DNA of 21,807 nucleotides from UBA8437 sp003445035 (GTDB lineage: Bacteria > Planctomycetota > Planctomycetia > Planctomycetales > Planctomycetaceae): NCBI GenBank assembly GCA_937901285.1, contig CALCHI010000056.1:1-21807 (forward strand), read 5' to 3'. The position numbers were made by a program, and so were the translations under genes. Every line of letters begins with the position of its first letter. The stretch's first letter is position 1. The notes below the pieces were generated by a model. That model searched no databases, was not told the DNA's origin, and saw nothing but the letters and a program-made list of their open reading frames with translations. Of this stretch, positions 15,309 to 21,807 are shown piece by piece.

Positions 15309-16451
15309 CTATTGGTTGCCCTGGGGTTTTTCGGGTGGAGCGGCGACGACATCGACCCGGCGATCGAAGACACTCCGGGATTGCGGCAGTCGGCCGTAGT
15401 GGGGTGACAGGACGACGCAGTTCCGGGTGGACTCGGCCTGGAAGACCCGTTCGTAGCCGGTCACGTAGGTCATTTGTGCAGTGACAAATGCGTCGGCGTG
15501 TTTCTGTTGGATCGGAATCCGAACGTGTTCGGTGTAACAGCCGACCACGTCGTTGACGATTCCTCGCTGGGCCATCGTTTTGCGGGCCGGGCAAAGGTCG
15601 AACTGGTAGCCGATGTCCCCGCTCTCGATCACCTGGCCATGAAACACGTTGCCGACCCCCAGGCAACGGACCGCGATCTGGCAGGTGGACAGGTGGCCCC
15701 CGTACACCTGGTTGGCGTTGGCCGACTGCATTTGTTCACCCCGGTCGTAGGTGAAATCGAAGCCGACGCAGCCGTTGGTCTTGTAATCGGCTGTCCCGGC
15801 CACGTGGCAACCCGTGAAGACGTTGTAATAGGGGGACTGGGTGTTGCCGGGTCCGAAGAAGCCGGACGTGTTGGGTTGTCGCAGGTGCACGGTGATGTGA
15901 TCGAACCGGCTGTAGCTCATGCCACTGAGGTCCACACCGTAGGCTCCCTCGGTCTGGACCAGGATGTTCAGCCGCGAGATGGCCAGCGAAATCGATCGGG
16001 GGACCCCGTCGACTCGCAGGCATCCCGTTTTGGTCGGTCCCGAGTAGTTCAGGACCGACAGCAGTCCGGTTCCCGACAGGTGGACACCCTGGGGGATGCG
16101 GAGTGGCTGGCTGATGCCGAATGTTCCGGCGGGAATCGAGACTTCCCCTCCACGATGGGCAGCAGAGAGCGCCCCCTGGATGGCCTTGGTGGCATCCTCT
16201 GCCGGATTGGCACCGAACCAGCGAATGTCCAGGGGACCTGAATCCACACGAGTCCATCGCCCCGCCTGTTTCCCAGGGGGGGCCACGACCAGGCCGTTGT
16301 CGTCCGGGGTCCTGGACGACGCGTTCCAGTGGAACATTCCGCCACCGCCGTCGACGGGGCGAGTGTGTCCGAGGACGAAGGCCGAACGAGCCGATCCGGG
16401 CATGACGTCCCGGAGTTCGGACAGTGAGTCGACTGTGAACAGGTGGTCCAT
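15309..16451 (-). CDS. Tail-spike/pectate-lyase-like beta-helix protein without signal peptide
   Basis: This 380-aa protein has an N-terminal module (1-81) like the head region of phage tail spikes and related bacterial proteins: a short helix (SLSELRDVMP), VLGHTRPVDGGGGMFHWN, DNGLVVAPPGKQAGRW, and a terminal RWFGA (77-81). A Pectate_lyase_3-type right-handed beta-helix follows, starting DATKAIQGAL, GGEVSIPAGTFGISQPLRIP, VHLSGTG, with later Asn/Gly-rich rungs such as NQVYGGHLSTC and NVFHGQVIESG. Members bind or cleave acidic polysaccharides, but catalytic residues cannot be assigned. No signal peptide is visible. The frame stays open about 43 codons upstream but without ATG, GTG or TTG, so ATG 16451 stands; no ribosome site is seen. 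It precedes the FGE-sialidase fusion. No other phage gene is nearby, so prophage origin is not supported. Confidence 0.75.
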   Translation of the reverse strand: MDHLFTVDSLSELRDVMPGSARSAFVLGHTRPVDGGGGMFHWNASSRTPDDNGLVVAPPGKQAGRWTRVDSGPLDIRWFGANPAEDATKAIQGALSAAHRGGEVSIPAGTFGISQPLRIPQGVHLSGTGLLSVLNYSGPTKTGCLRVDGVPRSISLAISRLNILVQTEGAYGVDLSGMSYSRFDHITVHLRQPNTSGFFGPGNTQSPYYNVFTGCHVAGTADYKTNGCVGFDFTYDRGEQMQSANANQVYGGHLSTCQIAVRCLGVGNVFHGQVIESGDIGYQFDLCPARKTMAQRGIVNDVVGCYTEHVRIPIQQKHADAFVTAQMTYVTGYERVFQAESTRNCVVLSPHYGRLPQSRSVFDRRVDVVAAPPEKPQGNQ

Positions 16452-16628
16452 GGGATGACCGTCGGCAAGCAGGAGCGGGTGGAATTGCGAACCGGGGAGC
16501 GTACTGCAATTGGCTCGGCTGGTTCCACTGTGACGGCCCGGCCAGGGTGTCGGTGGACTCTCAATCGAGTCGTCGTTTGGTCATCATGTGGCCAGGTACA
16601 CCGACAGGGGTTGTCCGAGGACCGCATC

Positions 16629-19600
16629 ATGAACCGCCGACCTGTTTCCTCTCCACGCGTTGTTCTTGGTCTGGCACTGATGTTGGTGTCACTGGTTTCC
16701 GAATCGGGTCGTTCCGACGAGACGTCGCCGGCTGTCGGTCCGCAGACCGAGAAACGGTTTCCGCCGCTGGTCGTTCCCGATGGGTTTGTTTCGACCCTGT
16801 TCGCCTGTGATCCACTGGTCGAATACCCCTCGGTGATTTCGATCGGTCCACGACCCGGAACGCTGTTGGTGGCCCATGACTACGTGACCGGACTGGGCAT
16901 CAAGATTGTCAGACGCGACGAGGTGCGGTTGATCGCCGACACCGACGGTGACGGGTATGCCGATCAGACGACCGTCTACGCCAAGGGGTTCAATTCGATC
17001 CAGGGACTGGCGTGGCACGACGGCAACGTTTTCGTGATGCACGCGCCGTTGCTGACCTCGCTCCGCGACACCGACGGAGATGGTGTCGCCGATCAGCGGC
17101 GCGACCTGTTGCGAGGGCTGGGTCTGGAGCCCGAGAAGAACAATTCGCGGCTTCACTGTGCCAACGGTGTGGTGGCCGGGTTCGATGGGTGGTTGTATCT
17201 CTCGATGGGTGACAACGGCACCGACGTGAAGCGTCCCGAAGGAGACCGCCTGCTGTTTCAGCAGGGCGGGATCCTGAGATGCCGTTTCGATGGCAGTGAC
17301 CTGCACGTGTTTTCGGGGGGGCTCCGCAACATCTACGACCTGGCACTGGATGACGACCTGAACGTCTTCGTCCGTGACAACGAGAATGACGGCGGCGACT
17401 ACATGATCCGGGTCTACCACAGCATTCATGGTGCGGATCACGGTTACCCCTATCACTACCGCGAACGGCGTGAACTGGCACTGGGCCCCCTGGCCGACAT
17501 GGGTCGTGGTTCCTCGGCCGGCGGGGTGTTCTACGGGGAGACCGGTTTTCCCAAAGCGTATCGAGGCGGGTTGTTCTTCTGCGAGTGGGGTAGTTCGGTT
17601 GTCTTCTACCCGCGGCAACCGGCCGGAGCCGGTTTTGCGCCGATGCGCGAACAGGTCTTTGCCACCGGATCGCCGACGGATCCGTATGGATTCAAGCCGA
17701 CCGACGCGGTCGTCGGACGCGACGGAGCACTCTACATCTCCGACTGGGCCGATGGTCAGAGACCCCGGCGCGGTCGTGCCCGGATTTATCGCGTCGTTCC
17801 CAAGGGGGCACCGGCGTCCGTGTCGTCCAATCGGCCACCGGCGAAGGTGTCGACGGTGGCCGAATTGTTCAACAGGCTGGGGTCGACGAGTCGGCTGGAA
17901 CGCGAGGCGGCCGGGGCGGCGCTGCTGCGGTTGCCCGAAGGCACCTGGCGGAAACCGTTGATCGAGTTGATGCGGGTTGGCAAGATGGCGACCCGCCCGG
18001 AGAGAGTCCGGGCCCGCGTGCACGCCGTCTGGTTGATGGCCCGATCCGGCGACGGACAAATTGACGAGTTGATTCGGATTGCGAAGGGAGATCCGAGCGT
18101 ACGCGTGAGGGTCCAGGCGATTCGCGCCATTGCCGATCTCTCCGATCCAGTGCTGTTGGGTGATCGAATCGACAGCAAACGTGGCGATACGGCCATGGCC
18201 GAACGGCTGGGTCGACTGGGCCAGCAGGCCGATGCCCGGGTTCACCGCGAGGTGATCGTGGCCCTGGGACGGCTGAGGTGGACGGGCTTGGCGGCCTGGT
18301 TGAAGTCGCACGCCCGGGAGCCGTTGGACGCAGTCCGACTGCATGCGGGGCAGCAGGCCCTGAGACGAGTTGCCGATTGGGAATCGACCCTCGAATTGCT
18401 CGAGTTGCCGTCGTCGCATCCGGCACGTGCCATGGCACTCCGGGCGGTGGCTGACCGCTACGAGCCGGCGGTGGTCGGCTGGTTGATCAAGCAACTCGAG
18501 TCGGAGGGTCGCGCCGACCGGCGGCGGGAGTATGCCGAGTGGTTGACTCGGGTCTGGCGAAAGCCGGCGGCCTGGAAGTACTGGGGTTATCGCCCGGCAC
18601 CGCGGCCGGTCAATCCCCAGGACTGGGACAAGACGAAGGCGATTGGCCAGGCCCTGGGACGGGTGCTGACCGATAAGGACCGCACGGTCCGGGTGGTGAC
18701 GCTGACCTCGATGAGACGACAGGGTGTGCCCGTGCCTGCCGGGGTCCTGGCTGACTGGCTGACGGCTGAACGGGATGCCGCCGCGGTGAAGGTGTTACTG
18801 GACGCGATTGGTGCCGAGGTGACCGATGGTTCGACGGCAGCGTTGGCCGGTGTGGTGACCGAATCTGGATACCCGGAGTCGAATCGCCTGGCGGCACTGG
18901 CGATTGTCGATCAGCGGTGGAAAGGGGCTGCGGGAAGCCGCCTGGTCGCCCTCGGTAAACGGCTCGAACAGGGGGCCGTGCTGGCAGATTTGGTGGTACG
19001 ACTGGGACGGCGAGACGGTGTGGATCCCGGCGGATTGCTCGAGGCGGGACTCGGATCGTCGGAGGGGGCGGTTCGTGCTGCGGCGATCACGGCGCTGGCC
19101 CGACGTGGCAGTGATCGCCTGGCGGCTCGATTGAGTCGGTTGCTGGACGACAAGTTTGCCGGGGTTCGTCGGGCGTCGGCCGAGGCGGCGGCACGATTGA
19201 AGGTCAAAAGTGTGGCGGCGGAGCTGATCAAAACGGCCGGCGATTCTGATCCGGGTGTCCGTGCTGCGAGCCTTCAGGCACTCGTTGCGCTGGGGCAGCC
19301 CGGCAGTCTGAAAGCGGCTCGATCTGCGCTGGATGACGACGTCACTTTGGCTGCCGGCCTGGATTACCTGGGGGCGTTCGGTGAGAAGAGCGACCTGCGC
19401 CGCCTTCGTTCCCTGGCCAGGACCTACCGTTCCACCTCGGTCCAGGTCCGGGTGTTTGGGACGCTCGATCGCCTGGAGTCAAGGAAGGTCGTGACCGGGC
19501 AGCCGCTGGCGATGGCACGGGCGGATCTGCAGGGTGACGGAGGGCTGCTGTTGCGATGGTGGGCCACCGGAGTGATGACCGGGAAGGAGGCCACGGGGTT

Positions 19601-20447
19601 GATCAAACAGGTCGGGACGCCCGGTTCGGAGATCGAGACAGACGTGGCTGGAGTGGTGATGGCGGCCGGGGCTGATCCCGCCGTTGTATTGCCCCGGGCC
19701 AAGGTGCCCGATGAGAAGACCGTGAGGGTGGCCTGGACCGATGTGAGTTCGACAACCGATAAGGATGTGGAATTCCTGGCCGCAGCCGGTGGGCGGCTGC
19801 GGGTGGAGATCAACGGCACAGAGGTCTACCGCCGTGACGGGGTGAGAGGGTTTCAGCCGAACAGTGACCGGTTTCACGCGAAACTCAATCGGGGCGTCAA
19901 CCGGCTGGTGGCCTGGGTCGACTGGAACCGACCCAGCCGACTGCAGGTCCGGTTCCGCGATCGGACGCTCAAGGGTGTGCTCGAGACCTACGCTCAGCGG
20001 GCACTGAAGGAAAAAGGCGATGCCGTGCTCGGTGAACGGATCTTCCGAGACATCAAGCGGCGAGGCCTGTGCGCCCGCTGCCACCGGATCGGCAAAACCG
20101 GTGCACGGATCGGCCCGGACCTGACCGGAGTGGGTCGGAGATTCTCGAGGATCCACCTGATCGAAGCGGTGCTCGAGCCCAGCCGCGCCATCGCACCCAG
20201 TTATCAGACGCGGGTGGTGGTGCTCGAGAGCGGTCGCGTGCTGACCGGGGTTCGCGTGTCAGAGACACCGATCGAATTGACCCTCGGCGACAAGGAGGGG
20301 AAGTTGCACAAGATCATGAAGTCGGAGATCGAAGAGCAGTCGGTGCAGAAGATCAGCACGATGCCTGACGGTGTCGACAAGAGGCTGACCCAGCAGGAGT
20401 TCATCGACCTGGTTGAGTTCCTGGTGTCACAGCGATCCACACGGTGA
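16629..20447 (+). CDS. PVC-type membrane-bound dehydrogenase-like protein with HEAT repeats and heme-binding domain
   Basis: This 1272-aa exported protein has a signal peptide (hydrophobic 11-23). A beta-propeller of the soluble-sugar-dehydrogenase type covers about 45-400. It includes VPDGFVSTLFA, paired calcium-loop-like DTDGDGYAD (104-112) and DTDGDGVAD (147-155), NGVVAGFDGWLYLSMGDNG and GADHGYPYHYRER. Then comes a long alpha-helical HEAT-like region (about 410-980) with repeated V-R-x-x-A/R-A-I-x-A-L units such as VRVRVQAIRAIADL and VRAAAITALARRG. The C-terminus is a PVC heme-binding domain with GERIFRD, CARCHRIG (Cys1148, Cys1151, His1152), GPDLTGVG, EPSRAIAPSY and TMPDG (possible Met ligand). 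This order matches the planctomycete TIGR02604/TIGR02603 families. The substrate is unknown. ATG 16629 has GAGGA at 16617-16621; the frame is open back to 16443, but that extension looks non-coding and would overlap the divergent gene. Confidence 0.93.
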   Translation: MNRRPVSSPRVVLGLALMLVSLVSESGRSDETSPAVGPQTEKRFPPLVVPDGFVSTLFACDPLVEYPSVISIGPRPGTLLVAHDYVTGLGIKIVRRDEVRLIADTDGDGYADQTTVYAKGFNSIQGLAWHDGNVFVMHAPLLTSLRDTDGDGVADQRRDLLRGLGLEPEKNNSRLHCANGVVAGFDGWLYLSMGDNGTDVKRPEGDRLLFQQGGILRCRFDGSDLHVFSGGLRNIYDLALDDDLNVFVRDNENDGGDYMIRVYHSIHGADHGYPYHYRERRELALGPLADMGRGSSAGGVFYGETGFPKAYRGGLFFCEWGSSVVFYPRQPAGAGFAPMREQVFATGSPTDPYGFKPTDAVVGRDGALYISDWADGQRPRRGRARIYRVVPKGAPASVSSNRPPAKVSTVAELFNRLGSTSRLEREAAGAALLRLPEGTWRKPLIELMRVGKMATRPERVRARVHAVWLMARSGDGQIDELIRIAKGDPSVRVRVQAIRAIADLSDPVLLGDRIDSKRGDTAMAERLGRLGQQADARVHREVIVALGRLRWTGLAAWLKSHAREPLDAVRLHAGQQALRRVADWESTLELLELPSSHPARAMALRAVADRYEPAVVGWLIKQLESEGRADRRREYAEWLTRVWRKPAAWKYWGYRPAPRPVNPQDWDKTKAIGQALGRVLTDKDRTVRVVTLTSMRRQGVPVPAGVLADWLTAERDAAAVKVLLDAIGAEVTDGSTAALAGVVTESGYPESNRLAALAIVDQRWKGAAGSRLVALGKRLEQGAVLADLVVRLGRRDGVDPGGLLEAGLGSSEGAVRAAAITALARRGSDRLAARLSRLLDDKFAGVRRASAEAAARLKVKSVAAELIKTAGDSDPGVRAASLQALVALGQPGSLKAARSALDDDVTLAAGLDYLGAFGEKSDLRRLRSLARTYRSTSVQVRVFGTLDRLESRKVVTGQPLAMARADLQGDGGLLLRWWATGVMTGKEATGLIKQVGTPGSEIETDVAGVVMAAGADPAVVLPRAKVPDEKTVRVAWTDVSSTTDKDVEFLAAAGGRLRVEINGTEVYRRDGVRGFQPNSDRFHAKLNRGVNRLVAWVDWNRPSRLQVRFRDRTLKGVLETYAQRALKEKGDAVLGERIFRDIKRRGLCARCHRIGKTGARIGPDLTGVGRRFSRIHLIEAVLEPSRAIAPSYQTRVVVLESGRVLTGVRVSETPIELTLGDKEGKLHKIMKSEIEEQSVQKISTMPDGVDKRLTQQEFIDLVEFLVSQRSTR

Positions 20448-20483
20448 ACGACGTGCCACTATCGAACCGGGACCGTGGATGTG

Positions 20484-20513
20484 TTGGCGTGCGAAATTTC
20501 GTGACGCTAGCAT
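20484..20513 (+). promoter_or_regulatory. Candidate promoter with palindromic spacer before the GDPD-like gene
   Basis: TTGGCG at 20484-20489 and TAGCAT at 20508-20513 are separated by 18 bases, in the 132-base gap after the large heme protein. The spacer holds a perfect 10-bp palindrome, CGAAATTTCG (20492-20501), AT-rich for this genome, which could be a repressor or activator site. The -10 match is only fair. Confidence 0.35.
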
Positions 20514-20579
20514 GAGCCGATGTGGACGGACGGGGGACCGGTTCCGGGACCACAAGTGTCAGGAGTTGAGGAGCTTGTC

Positions 20580-21807
20580 ATGACCAGTCGACGGTGGATT
20601 GCCAACTGCGTGACTTTGACGGTGTTCTGCTGCATGGGACTGTCACCGGCAACCGCGGGTGGGCCTGGAGAGGGTTCTGTGACCATGCCCGACCGTGGTA
20701 TCTGCGCCCATCGCGGGGCCAGTGATACGCATCCAGAGAACACGATCGAGGCGTTTCGTGAGGCGATTCGCCTGGGGGCACAGATGATCGAGTTCGACGT
20801 GACGTTTTCACGAGACGGTCAACTGGTGCTGATCCACGATTCGACGGTCGATCGCACGACCAACGGCAAGGGGGCTGTCGCGAGCCTGACGCTCGAGGAA
20901 CTCAAGAAACTCGACGCCGGCGGCTGGAAAGACAAGCGGTTTGCGGGTGTGAGAATGCCGACGCTCGATGAGGCCCTGGTGATGATGCCAGAGAACATCT
21001 GGCTGAATGTTCACCTGAAGGAGACGCCCGGCCAGGCCGAAAAACTGGCCGGACAGGTGGCCGGCAGGATTGTCGCCCACCGGCGACAACACCAGGCGTT
21101 CCTGGCCTGTGGCGCTCGTGCGGCGGCTGCGGCCCGTCGTGCTCACGCGGAGATCAAGATCTGCAACATGGAACGGCAGGCCAATTCTCGCAGGTACGTC
21201 GATGAGACGATCGCAGCCAAGACGGCTTTCATCCAGTTGCTGGGCGGCGCAACGGTTGACCCGGCCCACACGCGGTTGCTGAAGCAGCACAAGATCCGCA
21301 TCAACTACTGCTGTGCCAACGAGGCCGGGAAGGTTGCTGGGCTGTTTGCGGCCGGAGTCGAATTTCCCCTGGTCGATCGGGTCGGGGCGATGATCCAGGT
21401 TGCCGAGAAGCAGGGTGTCGCCCGTTTGCTGCCGGTCTTTCGGTCGCGACTGAAACAGGCCGGTCTGAAAACACCCCTGTCCACGTTGCTCGAGCAGCGG
21501 AGCCTGGGCGGGGGAGCTGCCACCCAGGGACTGGCCCTGGGGAAGACTCACAATTTCGCGTCCAACGCTCGCACCATCTGCCGCTTCGATAAGAACTGGA
21601 AGTTGATCGAGCAGAAGACGATCCGCATCGACGGGGTCAATCACTTCGGGGCGATCGACTATCACGACGGCTTCCTGTGGGCGGGCCTGCTGCACGGCCC
21701 TGAAGGAGGCAAGTACGACAAGACGCTGGATCGCGGAAAGGTGGCCAAGATTCGGGCCAGCGACCTGTCGGTGGTCCAGACGTGGGACATCACCAAGGAT
21801 CTCACCT
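20580..21807 (+). CDS. Glycerophosphodiester phosphodiesterase-like protein with extra C-terminal domain (3' end outside window)
   Basis: At least 409 codons are open to the window edge, so the C-terminus is missing. Residues 1-26 form a signal peptide (ending ATA-GG). A GDPD TIM barrel covers about 37-270: CAHRGASDTHPENT (His44, Arg45), EFDVTFSRDG (Glu71, Asp73 as metal ligands), LVLIHDSTVDRTTNG (His86), and MPTLDEAL. GDPD enzymes split glycerophosphodiesters to glycerol-3-phosphate and an alcohol. The third metal ligand, usually Glu in an I-E-I/L-K strand, is His145 here (LNVHLKE), so metal use or substrate may differ. From about residue 319 an additional beta-rich segment (THNFASNARTI, DGVNHFGAIDYHDGFLWAGL) looks like the beginning of a propeller-type domain. 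GAGGAG at 20568-20573 gives a strong ribosome site for ATG 20580. Confidence 0.85.
   Translation, partial: MTSRRWIANCVTLTVFCCMGLSPATAGGPGEGSVTMPDRGICAHRGASDTHPENTIEAFREAIRLGAQMIEFDVTFSRDGQLVLIHDSTVDRTTNGKGAVASLTLEELKKLDAGGWKDKRFAGVRMPTLDEALVMMPENIWLNVHLKETPGQAEKLAGQVAGRIVAHRRQHQAFLACGARAAAAARRAHAEIKICNMERQANSRRYVDETIAAKTAFIQLLGGATVDPAHTRLLKQHKIRINYCCANEAGKVAGLFAAGVEFPLVDRVGAMIQVAEKQGVARLLPVFRSRLKQAGLKTPLSTLLEQRSLGGGAATQGLALGKTHNFASNARTICRFDKNWKLIEQKTIRIDGVNHFGAIDYHDGFLWAGLLHGPEGGKYDKTLDRGKVAKIRASDLSVVQTWDITKDLT

Noticed and set aside
15285..15310. AGCCCG / CGGGCT inverted repeat between the beta-helix and FGE-sialidase genes
   Set aside because: Six-base arms around a 14-base loop are expected often in GC-rich DNA, and no T-run follows.
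15309..16451. Prophage remnant, because of the tail-spike-like protein
   Set aside because: No integrase, capsid, terminase, lysis or attachment-site repeats are nearby. Neighbours are ordinary planctomycete exported proteins.
16443..16628. N-terminal extension of the PVC heme protein to ATG 16443
   Set aside because: ATG 16629 has a strong GAGGA site and begins directly with a signal peptide. The extension has no signal character and would overlap the start of the divergent beta-helix gene.
16689..18494. Open frame of 601 codons on the minus strand inside the large heme-protein gene
   Set aside because: Antisense to a confident beta-propeller domain with no motif of its own.
20435..20480. 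Possible terminator hairpin after the PVC heme gene (ATCCA-CA-CGGT with ACCGTGGAT)
   Set aside because: The nine pairs are interrupted by a two-base bulge and close a loop of 26 bases, with no T-run. Too weak to call.

Overview
The window looks like a piece of a Planctomycetota chromosome. The sequence is GC-rich. It carries protein families that are strongly expanded in that phylum: a cytochrome-C/DUF1549/DUF1553 protein next to a Tat-exported DUF1501 protein, and a very large beta-propeller/HEAT/PVC-type heme-binding dehydrogenase-like protein. Around them are several secreted sialidase-like, SGNH-hydrolase and formylglycine-enzyme-like proteins. I cannot name genus or species. I see no rRNA, tRNA, CRISPR array, insertion sequence or phage structural module. 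No gene-free stretch exceeds 300 bases; the largest gaps are about 160-180 bases.

Layout: (1) 47-1429 (+) is a secreted triple-rhodanese protein. (2) 1505-2344 (-) is an unrecognised soluble protein, read divergently from two small membrane-protein genes at 2475-2834 and 2821-3564 (+). A promoter-like sequence overlapped by a perfect 10-bp-arm inverted repeat lies between them. (3) 3579-4799 (-) is a conserved protein that resembles Gfo/Idh-associated families. (4) 4964-13274 (+) is a co-directional run of four exported proteins: a BNR sialidase-like protein, a PSCyt/DUF1549/DUF1553 protein with an embedded LamG domain, a DUF1501 protein, and a DUF6807(PmoA-like)-SGNH hydrolase fusion. (5) 13287-16451 (-) holds two genes: an FGE-like/sialidase fusion and a tail-spike or pectate-lyase-like beta-helix protein. 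(6) 16629-20447 (+) is the large heme-binding dehydrogenase-like protein. (7) 20580 to the window end (+) is a glycerophosphodiester phosphodiesterase-like protein with an extra C-terminal domain, cut by the window edge.

Taken together, most products are predicted to leave the cytoplasm. They look suited to binding or processing glycans, esters or phosphodiesters, with heme proteins (PSCyt and PVC heme domains) nearby. That functional link is inference. The genes are not one operon, because the strand changes six times. The most unusual observations are four domain architectures (LamG inside DUF1553, DUF6807-SGNH plus a C-terminal module, FGE-like plus sialidase, GDPD-like plus a C-terminal domain with a Glu-to-His change), the inverted repeat over a promoter at 2402-2440, and a hairpin containing both stop codons of a convergent gene pair at 13271-13290.
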